This document shows, piece after piece, positions 8,387 through 16,331 of a DNA stretch of 64,000 nucleotides (the stretch's first letter is position 1; every line of letters begins with the position of its first letter). The DNA comes from Pseudalkalibacillus berkeleyi (GTDB lineage: Bacteria > Bacillota > Bacilli > Bacillales > Fictibacillaceae): the NCBI RefSeq assembly GCF_021608225.1, contig NZ_JAKIJS010000003.1:24724-88723 (forward strand), read 5' to 3'. A program made the position numbers and the translations under genes. The notes under the pieces are model-generated. The model worked only from the letters and a program-made list of their open reading frames with translations. It did no database searches and had not been told where the DNA came from.

Positions 8387-9137
8387 AACACGAAAGAAGA
8401 AACACGAAGAGCACATTGATGAATCCTGGCTCATTCCTTATGCAGACATGCTAACGTTACTGCTCGCATTATTTATTGTGTTGTTCGCAGTGAGTACAGT
8501 TGATGCTGCAAAGTTTGAAAACATGGCGAATTCATTTAAATCCGCACTTAACGGCGGAACGGGACCGCTTGATTACACAAGCCCTGTTAGCATTGTGGAA
8601 CAGACTTCTATCCCTACAAGTGAAAGTGCGATCATACCAATTGATGACCAAGAGAAAACAAATGGTGAATTTGACCAAAATCAATTAAAAGAAATCAAAG
8701 AGAAAATTGATGCTTATATTAACGAAAACAAGCTTAACAAGAGTTTGAAAACGACTCTGACGGAAAGCGGCTTAATCATCACAATCTTAGACCGCGCCTT
8801 GTTTGACTCAGGTAGCGCAGTCGTTAAGAAAGAATCAATCACACTAGCAAAAGAGATTTCCCAATTGCTCGTGACTGATCCACCAAGACGGATCGTGATC
8901 GCAGGACATACAGATAATATCCCGATTAAGAACCATGATTTCCGCTCCAATTGGGAGCTTAGCGCACAGCGTTCCATCAATTTCATGGAACTATTATTAC
9001 AAAACGAAAAGCTCGACCCTACTAAATTTAGTCAATCAGGATTCGGTGAATTCCAACCGGTTGCTTCTAACGATACAAATGAAGGACGAGCGAAAAACAG
9101 ACGTGTAGAAGTAAAAATACTGCCTTTTGGTGAATAA
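8379..9137 (+). CDS. motB: Flagellar motor stator protein MotB
   Basis: A 252-aa protein with a short cytoplasmic N-terminus, one membrane helix (about 18-40) holding the ion-binding Asp23 in PYADMLTLLLALFIVLF, a linker, and a C-terminal OmpA-like peptidoglycan-binding domain (AGHTDNIPIKN, NWELSAQR, NRRVEV). It anchors the stator to the wall. The helix keeps the Val of FIVLF that is typical of proton-coupled MotB rather than the sodium-coupled MotS; ion specificity is inferred from that residue only. The start overlaps motA by 8 bp and GGAGAGGGG precedes it. Confidence 0.95.
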   Translation: MLKTRKKKHEEHIDESWLIPYADMLTLLLALFIVLFAVSTVDAAKFENMANSFKSALNGGTGPLDYTSPVSIVEQTSIPTSESAIIPIDDQEKTNGEFDQNQLKEIKEKIDAYINENKLNKSLKTTLTESGLIITILDRALFDSGSAVVKKESITLAKEISQLLVTDPPRRIVIAGHTDNIPIKNHDFRSNWELSAQRSINFMELLLQNEKLDPTKFSQSGFGEFQPVASNDTNEGRAKNRRVEVKILPFGE

Positions 9138-9139
9138 AA

Positions 9140-9168
9140 GTGCTGATCCAGATGGATCAGCACTTTTT
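9140..9168. terminator. Bidirectional terminator between motB and rsiX
   Basis: GTGCTGATCC pairs with GGATCAGCAC around a 4-nt loop. Five T follow on the plus strand and four A precede it, so it can serve both convergent operons. Confidence 0.88.
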
Positions 9169-9177
9169 GTATACATT

Positions 9178-10389
9178 CTATTCAGTTATGGGTTCCACTA
9201 GATTCGGTGCTTTTAATACAGGGATCGACTCTTTTAGAGAATAAGGTCCAATTTGATCAATGGTTGCCCCTTTGAATTGTACATGTTCATATCCAAACTG
9301 ACTTGCCGTCCACAGTATGGATTCGATCATCGCCAAGTACCTCGTATGATTTTCTAATTTCGTACCCTCTGAGAACTCAACCGTAGCCGTATTATTTTCA
9401 TCTGTTACATTTTTGATATACACATTCTTTGGTATCGTTGCTTGATATCCGAAGCCTTCGACTACGTTCCCCATCCATTGTAGGGTCTCATCTAAAGATT
9501 CAGGTTGTGCGTTGTTTAACGGTATTCCGTTGATCAGGAATAACGTTCCTTTACTCGATATCTGACTGAAGACGCCCTTTTCTGGTGCTTTTACAGTTTC
9601 AGAACTCATCTTTCCGTAATGAGAGAATTCGTATCCATCTTGTCCATTTGATTTAAAGTAGATATGATCATAACCTAGCTGGTAAGCTGTATTTTTCACA
9701 GTATCTAGAAAGATTCGGTCACCCGTCGATCCTTGGATAGAGCCTGGTTCAATATCGACAACTAATGCATTATCTGGTGTGTTTTCTGAAAGTTTCACAT
9801 CTCCAAGTACTGATTCTGATAAGCCCAATTCTTCGGCGGAAATTATGTCTAGCGCTTCTTCGATTCCTGTTACTCTATTCATTTCTTTATCCGTTAATAT
9901 TGAAACCGGAACTACACCCATTGCTTCCTGATCTGGATAATATACGGTGATCACTTGCTTTTCTTCTGGCACTTCTATTATCCCGGGATGATACGTAATG
10001 CCTTCATCATAGGCCATCGGTCCAATTTCACTTGCTGGTGGTGCTTCTTCAGCTGGTGGTGCTGCCTGTTCGGTATTTTCATTAGCATCGCCATTCTTTT
10101 CAGGTGCTAATTTTGTGCTGTTTTGTAAATCTGTTTGTGAAGATTCAGGCACCTTCGAATCAAAAAGTGTACTGTTCATGATTGTTGGAGAGATGATGGC
10201 TGCAATTGCAAGTACGCAAGCAACCGCGAAGACTGGCATAAACCGAAATGGCTTCTTGTTCTTTTGTTTTTGTTCCATTCTATTTTGAATTTGGTCAAAC
10301 AACTCTTCCTTAGGTTTCGGGTCTTCCACCTTCGGAAATTCCCGGAGTGTTTGAATGATCTTTTCCTCATTCCATTTAGATTGTCCCAT
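9178..10389 (-). CDS. rsiX: Anti-sigma-X factor RsiX
   Basis: A 403-aa membrane anti-sigma factor recognised by resemblance to B. subtilis RsiX. It has a cytoplasmic sigma-binding segment (SKWNEEKIIQTLREFPKV), one membrane helix near residues 50-70 (FAVACVLAIAAII), a Pro/Glu-rich linker, and a long external region. That region holds two GerMN-like segments, each ending in a motif with TAYQLGYDH or TASQFGYEH. It sequesters SigX at the membrane. ATG at 10389 overlaps the end of sigX by 14 bp, with AAGGAGG 12 nt upstream. The duplicated external module suggests ligand or envelope sensing, which is an inference. Confidence 0.88.
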   Translation of the reverse strand: MGQSKWNEEKIIQTLREFPKVEDPKPKEELFDQIQNRMEQKQKNKKPFRFMPVFAVACVLAIAAIISPTIMNSTLFDSKVPESSQTDLQNSTKLAPEKNGDANENTEQAAPPAEEAPPASEIGPMAYDEGITYHPGIIEVPEEKQVITVYYPDQEAMGVVPVSILTDKEMNRVTGIEEALDIISAEELGLSESVLGDVKLSENTPDNALVVDIEPGSIQGSTGDRIFLDTVKNTAYQLGYDHIYFKSNGQDGYEFSHYGKMSSETVKAPEKGVFSQISSKGTLFLINGIPLNNAQPESLDETLQWMGNVVEGFGYQATIPKNVYIKNVTDENNTATVEFSEGTKLENHTRYLAMIESILWTASQFGYEHVQFKGATIDQIGPYSLKESIPVLKAPNLVEPITE

Positions 10390-10924
10390 TTGACAATTCT
10401 TCCTCCTTCTTGGTGTCATCAAGGATACCCTTCAAAGTTTTCAACGTCCGATGCTGGACCGTTTTCACTTTTCCTTCAGTCCATCCCATGATGGAGGCAG
10501 ATTCTCGGATGGAAAAGCCGTGGATATACCTGAGAAGAATTAATTCACGATGCTCCGCTTTACATTGTTCTAATGCAGCATACAACTGTCTTACAGCTTC
10601 ATTCTGTTCTAAGATCTCATCCGGAAGACGATCAGGATGGATCCACTGATTCTTATGATCGTCTAGATTAATTGAGCTTAATAATGTTTTCTTTTGCCGC
10701 TTCTGTTTTCTTATATAGTCGATCGCCACATTTCGTGCAATCGAGAACAACCAAGTCTTCTCACTGCTATCCCCTTTAAACTTGTCATAAGCGTGCATCA
10801 CTCTAATGTACACGTCCTGAACGAGTTCTTCAGCTGTATCTTTATCTCGTAATAAATAAACTAGAAATTGATATAGCGACTGGTGATAGTCCACGTATAA
10901 CCGGTTAAATAAGTGTTCCACCAC
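10376..10924 (-). CDS. sigX: RNA polymerase ECF sigma factor SigX
   Basis: A 182-aa ECF sigma factor. Region 2 contains AEELVQDVYIRVMHAYDKF and SSEKTWLFSIARNVAIDYIRKQ, and region 4 contains RELILLRYIHGFSIRESAS with GKVKTVQHRTLK. It matches B. subtilis SigX in these blocks and in its partner RsiX. SigX controls envelope charge and lipid-modification genes in B. subtilis. Translation starts at GTG 10924 with GGGGGAG 6 nt upstream. The upstream promoter is itself of ECF type, so the operon is probably autoregulated. Confidence 0.92.
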   Translation of the reverse strand: MVEHLFNRLYVDYHQSLYQFLVYLLRDKDTAEELVQDVYIRVMHAYDKFKGDSSEKTWLFSIARNVAIDYIRKQKRQKKTLLSSINLDDHKNQWIHPDRLPDEILEQNEAVRQLYAALEQCKAEHRELILLRYIHGFSIRESASIMGWTEGKVKTVQHRTLKTLKGILDDTKKEEELSNGTI

Positions 10925-10950
10925 GTTATTCTCCCCCTCTTACTTATATA

Positions 10951-10976
10951 GTCGTTTATCCAATCAAAAAGTTTCA
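10951..10976 (-). promoter_or_regulatory. ECF (SigX-type) autoregulatory promoter
   Basis: TGAAAC (10976-10971) and CGAC (10954-10951) are separated by 16 bp. This matches the B. subtilis ECF pattern, where CGAC is the SigX-preferred -10 element. It sits 27 bp upstream of the sigX start. Confidence 0.75.
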
Positions 10977-11140
10977 TGTTGTGATTAAGAAGAACCTTGA
11001 CTTAAGTGTCCGTATGGATATGACCCTATTCAGTTTGGTGTTCGAAATGTTTACTTCAGTATCGCATACTTCCGACAATAATTGGTAAACGTAAAAGAAA
11101 AGTGGAATCGTTCACTCTAGATTCGAGAGGAACTTTACAT

Positions 11141-12637
11141 ATGATGAATTGGTTGAAGAAGAAGAGTAAACAATCAGATGAAGAGCCTAAGAATCTTAAT
11201 GAACTCTTTGAGCTCGCGGATCAATCAGAAGATTTTGTGAGATATGAAATGGTCAGTCAACATGGGTCGTTATGGATTTCATATATGAAGACACTCATTG
11301 ATATTGAAACGTTGCACAGAGATATTTTGCCTCATTTACAGAAGATGAAAACGCGCTCGTTAGAAGACTTCAAAATGGGTATTCCAATAGAAGACTTAGA
11401 AATAACTAAGGATATTAAGAAAATTAAAACACACTTTTTGAAGGGTTACCTCGTTCTCCAAATAAATCAAAAAAGCCAAGAATGTCTTTTAGTTAAAGCC
11501 TTATCAAGCTCAACGAGAAGCATTGGGGCTCCAGAAATTGAATTTAGTGTATTAGGTCCAAAAGAGGCTTTCATAGAATCCTTGGATACGAACATCCATT
11601 TAATTAGAAAACGGTTGCCAGATATCAATTTGACAGTAAAGGAATTTAAAATTGGCACAAAATCACAGACGCGCATTAATGTATTGTATCTCGATCATAT
11701 TGCTAATGACGAGAACGTCCAAACCGTCCTGCAGCGTATTAAGGATATCGAATATGACCAAATCAGTGATAGCTCCTTCATTACGCAAATGATTGCTGAC
11801 AATCAAAATTCACCTTTTCCTCAATTAATCGATACAGAAAGGCCTGATCGTGTGGCATCTGTCTTGGGAGAAGGAAAAATTGCAATTGCAGTAGACGGAT
11901 CTCCCCAAGTTTTAATAGGACCGACCAACTTATTAGAATTCTTCTCGGCTTTTGAGGACTACTTTCTAAGCTGGCACATTGCAACAGCGTTTCGATTAAT
12001 TCGAATCTTTTCCGTTCTATTTTCTGTTTTGGCCACACCGATTTATGTGGCCATCATGACGTTTCATTATGAGTTAATTCCAAAGGACCTTTTAAGTACA
12101 TTGATTACTTCAAGAAGTACTGTCCCTTTCCCCCCTATATTGGAAGCACTCATTCTAGAGCTAACAATTGAATTGCTTCGGGAGGCTGGGGCTAGGCTTC
12201 CAACAAAAGTCGGACAAACGATTGGTATCGTTGGAGGTATCGTAATTGGAACGGCTTCGGTTGAAGCTGGATTGACGAGTAACGTGTTACTCATTATCGT
12301 GGCACTTTCTGCACTAGCCTCCTTTACGACACCTGTCTATAAAATGGGTAATACCATTCGGCTGATTCGCTTCCCTTTTCTGTTCTTTGCACAATTATGG
12401 GGTCTGATTGGCATCGTTATTGCCTTTTGCTTTGTCATGGTACATCTCATAAAGCTCAAGTCACTTGGACGACCTTATCTTCAGCCTCTATATCCTCCGA
12501 GGATAACAGACTTTAAAGATACAATCATTCGTTTACCGTTTACGTCACAATCGCTTCGTCCTCTCAATCTTCAGACAGAAGACACGAGAAGATTTAGCAA
12601 AAAGAAAGCAAAGCAGAAAAAGGATATTGATGAGTAA
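11141..12637 (+). CDS. Germinant receptor subunit A (GerA/GerK-A family)
   Basis: A 498-aa GerA-family A subunit. The large cytoplasmic N-terminal domain (to about 235) is followed by the membrane part with the family block LPTKVGQTIGIVGGIVIG and helices around it. The C-terminus is a basic KKKAKQKK tail. With the B and C subunits it forms a spore inner-membrane receptor for nutrient germinants. ATG at 11141 is preferred, with GAGAGGA 9 nt upstream; the frame opens at a GTG 39 bases earlier without a binding site. CATACTT at 11066-11072 could be a sigma-G -10, but its -35 is poor. The ligand is not predictable. Confidence 0.93.
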   Translation: MMNWLKKKSKQSDEEPKNLNELFELADQSEDFVRYEMVSQHGSLWISYMKTLIDIETLHRDILPHLQKMKTRSLEDFKMGIPIEDLEITKDIKKIKTHFLKGYLVLQINQKSQECLLVKALSSSTRSIGAPEIEFSVLGPKEAFIESLDTNIHLIRKRLPDINLTVKEFKIGTKSQTRINVLYLDHIANDENVQTVLQRIKDIEYDQISDSSFITQMIADNQNSPFPQLIDTERPDRVASVLGEGKIAIAVDGSPQVLIGPTNLLEFFSAFEDYFLSWHIATAFRLIRIFSVLFSVLATPIYVAIMTFHYELIPKDLLSTLITSRSTVPFPPILEALILELTIELLREAGARLPTKVGQTIGIVGGIVIGTASVEAGLTSNVLLIIVALSALASFTTPVYKMGNTIRLIRFPFLFFAQLWGLIGIVIAFCFVMVHLIKLKSLGRPYLQPLYPPRITDFKDTIIRLPFTSQSLRPLNLQTEDTRRFSKKKAKQKKDIDE

Positions 12638-12654
12638 GATGAAAGGAGCATCGC

Positions 12655-13740
12655 ATGAGTACGCAAGTAAAGAACCGATTCCTCGTTTCCGCTGGTTTAG
12701 CATTCTTTCTGACTCATACGATGCAAATCGGTATTGGAGTCTTAGGTTATGAACGATATATTGCAAAAGATGCGGGATATGATGCATGGATTTCAATCAT
12801 CATTACCGGGTTGTCCATCCATATTATTCTCTGGATGATGTACTCGATGATGAATAAAGAAAATGGTGATTTAATCGCTATCCATAGAAGAGTGTTCGGA
12901 AAGTGGGTTGGAGGGGCTTTGAGTTTCTTCTTCGTCATCTACTTCCTAACATTAGGCATAACGGTCCTTCGTTCCTATATCGAAACGGTGCAAGCATGGA
13001 TGTTCCCTAACCTGAATATGACCTTGTTTTTGCTCGTATTTCTTACCTTAATTTATTACACCGTTTCTGGAGGGTTTAGGGTCGTCACTGGGGTCGCATT
13101 CTTTGGAGTGCTCCTCCCTTCTTTTTTGTTATTCTTTTTATATTTTCCCTTTCGTTATGGTCAGTGGGATTTTCTTCAACCTGTATTAAACCATTCACCT
13201 AAAGAAATATTCGCATCTTCTAAAGTTGCTGTATTAGAATACATCGGCTTTGAAGTCCTTCTGATCATTTATCCGTTTATAAAAAATCCCGAGAAATCAC
13301 AAAAATGGGCGCAATTAGGCATACTTTTTTCAACCTTTATATATGTAATGGTAGCAATCGCTTCATTCGTATACTTTAGTGAGGAACAGCTTGAACGTAA
13401 AATTTGGGCTACGTTAAGTATGTTCAAAATTGTTGAGTTTCCTTTTGTCGAGCGGTTTGAATATATCGCGATTGCAACTTGGATTCTCATCATCTTCCCT
13501 AACATTTGTATAGCCTTATGGTGTTCGAGTCGTGCAATGAAACAACTTGTTCCAATCAGCCAAAGGAAGCTGTTAATCGGAATGATCATCATTTCGTTTG
13601 CTGTCAATTTATATCTGAGGGACAGGCAATTGATTGATGTGTTCATCACCACCATTTCTCAAGCAGGGTTATATATCCTTTACGTATATATTCCGATTTT
13701 ATTTATCTTGTTCCATTTAAAATTTAGAAGGAGCTCCTAG
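12655..13740 (+). CDS. Germinant receptor subunit B (GerAB-type permease)
   Basis: A 361-aa polytopic protein of the APC-like spore germination permease family, with about ten hydrophobic helices and no signal peptide. Landmarks are FLTHTMQIGIGVLGYERYIAK near the N-terminus and FVERFEYIAIATWIL in the second half. The B subunit is the germinant-binding member of the receptor. ATG 12655 follows AAAGGAG by 6 nt, 17 bp after the A gene. The C gene starts 2 bp after its stop, so the three are one operon. The first-helix GIGVLG element corresponds to the ligand pocket in structurally studied homologues. Confidence 0.92.
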   Translation: MSTQVKNRFLVSAGLAFFLTHTMQIGIGVLGYERYIAKDAGYDAWISIIITGLSIHIILWMMYSMMNKENGDLIAIHRRVFGKWVGGALSFFFVIYFLTLGITVLRSYIETVQAWMFPNLNMTLFLLVFLTLIYYTVSGGFRVVTGVAFFGVLLPSFLLFFLYFPFRYGQWDFLQPVLNHSPKEIFASSKVAVLEYIGFEVLLIIYPFIKNPEKSQKWAQLGILFSTFIYVMVAIASFVYFSEEQLERKIWATLSMFKIVEFPFVERFEYIAIATWILIIFPNICIALWCSSRAMKQLVPISQRKLLIGMIIISFAVNLYLRDRQLIDVFITTISQAGLYILYVYIPILFILFHLKFRRSS

Positions 13741-13741
13741 T

Positions 13742-14824
13742 ATGAAACGACTATTTCTGTTATTTCTCGTTTGTATCCTGATTAGTGGTTGTTCCGTCAG
13801 CAGAAAAATCTTGGATGATATTTCTCTCGTGACATTTGTTGGGTATGACTTAGTTGAAGACGACGATCAACTAATTGAAGCAACCATCTCTATTCCAATA
13901 TTTCAAGCAGACGGAGTCATTCAAAACGAATTGTTCACGGAAAATGGGGAGTTCGGAAAAGATTTAGAAAAGAAATTTATGTTAAATGCGCCTAAACCAA
14001 TCGGTAACGGAAAATTAGAAATCGCGTTATACGGAGAGGCTTTTGCCCGAAAAGGCGTACTTGAATCAACAGATGTCACTCAACGAGATCCAAGTGTGAG
14101 TGCCAACTTAAAGTTAGCGGTTTACGAAGGGAAAATAAGTGAGTTTATTGAGAAACAAAATGTGGAGAATCAAGATCTTGGTATGTACGTTTCAAAAATC
14201 ATTGAAAACAACATAGATTCTGAAATTATACCGAGAACTAACATCCACTTATTTCTTCAATCTCATTATGCTGAAGGTGTTGATCCTTTCTTACCATTGT
14301 TTACGATTCACAATCAAAAGGTTAAATTAAAAGGCCTTGCATTATTTAAAGGGGATCAAATGGTTTCAAGTATTGATGAAGCGATCATTTTTCGGTTCAC
14401 GATGCTTAAGCAAAGGGAGTCCAATGGGAAGTTAATCATAAATTTGAAAAAGCTAAATACCAGCGTTTCCTTAGACCACATTGATTCTAGCCGCGATGTA
14501 GAAATCCGTGGTTCATCAGAATCACCAGAAATAAGCATAAACCTGAAGCTTAAAGGAATCATAAATGAAAATTATGGAGAGATCAAAAGTTTAGGAAAAC
14601 AAGTACCAAAAATAGAAAAAGCGATAGACAAACAGCTTAGAAAAGAATTGTTACAGATAATCAAGACCTTTCAAGAGGAAAATATTGATCCAATCGGATT
14701 CGGTAGAGAGGCTAAAGCCCATTTTCGAGACTGGGAATTGAAGAAGTGGGAGGAAATTTATCCTGAATTAAAGATTAGTGTGAATGTGAAAACGGATATT
14801 ATTGAATCTGGGGTCATTGAATAA
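13742..14824 (+). CDS. Germinant receptor subunit C (GerC-type lipoprotein)
   Basis: A 360-aa lipoprotein. A short hydrophobic signal (residues 3-16) ends in the lipobox LISGC with the lipidated Cys17. The mature part has the Ger(x)C family fold, with the early block DDISLVTFVGYDL and a C-terminal HFRDWELKKWEEIYPEL helix followed by a beta strand. It is the outer-face subunit of the receptor and completes the A-B-C set. AAGGAG lies 8 nt before the ATG. It is the last germination gene; the following small gene has its own ribosome binding site. Confidence 0.93.
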   Translation: MKRLFLLFLVCILISGCSVSRKILDDISLVTFVGYDLVEDDDQLIEATISIPIFQADGVIQNELFTENGEFGKDLEKKFMLNAPKPIGNGKLEIALYGEAFARKGVLESTDVTQRDPSVSANLKLAVYEGKISEFIEKQNVENQDLGMYVSKIIENNIDSEIIPRTNIHLFLQSHYAEGVDPFLPLFTIHNQKVKLKGLALFKGDQMVSSIDEAIIFRFTMLKQRESNGKLIINLKKLNTSVSLDHIDSSRDVEIRGSSESPEISINLKLKGIINENYGEIKSLGKQVPKIEKAIDKQLRKELLQIIKTFQEENIDPIGFGREAKAHFRDWELKKWEEIYPELKISVNVKTDIIESGVIE

Positions 14825-14882
14825 CATAATCCACAAGATATTGGTTTACACTAACGATATCCTCTATGTGGAGGTGAACCGA

Positions 14883-15224
14883 ATGGATCATAAAAAAGAT
14901 CAGCAAGTTTCAATAGATGGAACCATGCCTCACCAAGCGAATGCGCCGATTTTCAAAAAGGTTGATGAGAAGGATCGACAGCCTTTCGTTAATGAATATG
15001 GCGTTACAATCGGAGATAGCCATTACGAGTCAGACAACTCTCCATTACAAAATTGGAGTGATGATGTAGATCCCGCAATCATGTCTGGTGATCAATGGGT
15101 CCATCCTCATAATGATATTGGATGGAATTCTACTGAGAACCGCGCGCTGGCTGAGAAAAATCATGTTCCAAAGGACAAAACATTCATGCATGCTACTAAA
15201 GATGTCAGTTATGCCCGTGATTAG
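14883..15224 (+). CDS. Small hydrophilic DUF3905-like protein
   Basis: A 113-aa soluble, acidic protein with no membrane segment or Cys. The most conserved-looking block is GDSHYESDNSPLQNWSDDVD followed by SGDQWVHPHNDIGWN. It resembles the DUF3905 family of Bacillaceae, whose function is unknown; that assignment is from memory of the family pattern. ATG 14883 is chosen because GGAGGTGAACCGA precedes it; the frame is open 27 codons further upstream but overlaps the GerC-type gene. It lies 58 bp after the germination operon and ends at a strong terminator, so it may be a spore gene. That is inference only. Confidence 0.7.
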   Translation: MDHKKDQQVSIDGTMPHQANAPIFKKVDEKDRQPFVNEYGVTIGDSHYESDNSPLQNWSDDVDPAIMSGDQWVHPHNDIGWNSTENRALAEKNHVPKDKTFMHATKDVSYARD

Positions 15225-15239
15225 TTGATGATTTTTTAG

Positions 15240-15285
15240 AAGCTGACTCAAAAGGATCTTGTCTTCCTTTTATAGTCAGCTTTTT
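15240..15285 (+). terminator. Terminator after the DUF3905-like gene
   Basis: AAGCTGACT (15240-15248) pairs with AGTCAGCTT (15274-15282), and the T-run continues to 15285. Confidence 0.82.
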
Positions 15286-15301
15286 AAAGTTAGATTTGCG
15301 G

Positions 15302-15420
15302 TTTGATCGATAAACTTGGCTTTTTGCACGATAAATTTCGAGTTTTGATCGATAAATTTACAGTTTTGCACGATAAAATCCGAGTTTTGATCGATAAATC
15401 TCCAGTTTTGCACGATATCT
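15302..15420. repeat. Array of six 21-bp repeats with alternating units
   Basis: Six units start at a fixed 21-bp spacing; the G after the T-run falls at 15305, 15326, 15347, 15368, 15389 and 15410. Units alternate strictly between TTTGATCGATAAA and TTTGCACGATAAA (the last ends GATATC), separated by about seven variable bases ending in AG. Because 21 bp is seven codons, an open frame with a 7-residue repeat runs through it, but it lacks a ribosome binding site. The array sits between the convergent ends of the DUF3905-like gene and the SDR gene. Confidence 0.92.
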
Positions 15421-15446
15421 ACACTAGTGCTTCCAGAGCAATCTTT

Positions 15447-16220
15447 TTAAAAGCCGTAAATGGTCATGCCTCCGTCTACAAACAATGTTTGCCCCGTTAC
15501 ATAAGAAGAGGCATCTGAAGCTAGAAAAACAGCTGGACCAACGAGCTCCGGCAGTTCCCCAACACGTTTCAGTGGGGTTCGATCAAGGATGTCATTTAAA
15601 TACTTTTCGTCAGACAAGAGCTTTTCTGTTAATGGCGTACGGAAATACCAAGGTCCGATCGCATTAACTTGAATGCCATGTTCGCCCCATTCTAACGCAA
15701 GATTCTTCGTCATTTGGATCATCGCAGCTTTCGTTGCAGCATAAACAACACCTGTTCTTAAAGCTGTTGTCCCAGCTACAGAAGCTATGTTGATTATGCG
15801 CCCACCACCAGTTTCTTTCATATGCTGACCAAATTGCTGAGATAGCATAAACGCAGATTGGAGATTCGTGTCCATGATTGATTTCCATTCGTCTTCCGTT
15901 ACCTTAAAGGCAGGCGTTCGGATATTCATTCCTGCATTATTGACGAGAATATCTACCTTTCCGTGTGTTTCGATAACTTGACTCACGATTTCGTTGACTT
16001 GGTCACGGTCTGTAACATCGGTCGGATGAATAAACGCTTTACGACCGTGTTCCTTTACAGCTTCAGCTGTTTGCTCAAGATCCGTTTCTGTTCTAGATAG
16101 AAGGACAACATCTGCTCCTGCTTCGGCAAATCCAATGGCAATCGCCTGGCCGATTCCTCTTCCCGCTCCTGTAATGACAGCAAGCTTACCGTCTAATCGG
16201 AAATTCGGTAATACATCCAT
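15447..16220 (-). CDS. SDR family NAD(P)-dependent oxidoreductase
   Basis: A 257-aa classical short-chain dehydrogenase. Cofactor motif TGAGRGIG is at 17-24, NNAG at 94-97, catalytic Ser147, and Tyr160 with Lys164 in the YAATK motif. FVDGG is near the C-terminus. The overall pattern resembles gluconate 5-dehydrogenase or 3-oxoacyl-ACP reductase-like SDRs, but the substrate is not determinable. A GGAGGAG ribosome binding site precedes the ATG. It is an isolated minus-strand gene upstream of the cyanophycin pair's 3' end. Confidence 0.9.
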   Translation of the reverse strand: MDVLPNFRLDGKLAVITGAGRGIGQAIAIGFAEAGADVVLLSRTETDLEQTAEAVKEHGRKAFIHPTDVTDRDQVNEIVSQVIETHGKVDILVNNAGMNIRTPAFKVTEDEWKSIMDTNLQSAFMLSQQFGQHMKETGGGRIINIASVAGTTALRTGVVYAATKAAMIQMTKNLALEWGEHGIQVNAIGPWYFRTPLTEKLLSDEKYLNDILDRTPLKRVGELPELVGPAVFLASDASSYVTGQTLFVDGGMTIYGF

Positions 16221-16331
16221 ACAATCTCCTCCATGAAAAAAAAGTCAGAATCATCTTAGCTTCAAGGTTACACCATAAGTCATAAAGTGCAAACCAAGTC
16301 GTTTCAGACGATCTGACTCTTTCGGTTTTTT

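Noticed and set aside
11050..11080. Sigma-G promoter for the germination operon
   Set aside because: The -10 CATACTT fits but the -35 does not, so it is only mentioned under the gene.
15302..15420. CRISPR array
   Set aside because: The period is only 20-21 bp, the variable parts are about 7 bases, and no cas genes are near.
15303..15518. 71-aa frame with a 7-residue repeat
   Set aside because: It is a by-product of the 21-bp array; no start signal and it overlaps the SDR 3' end.
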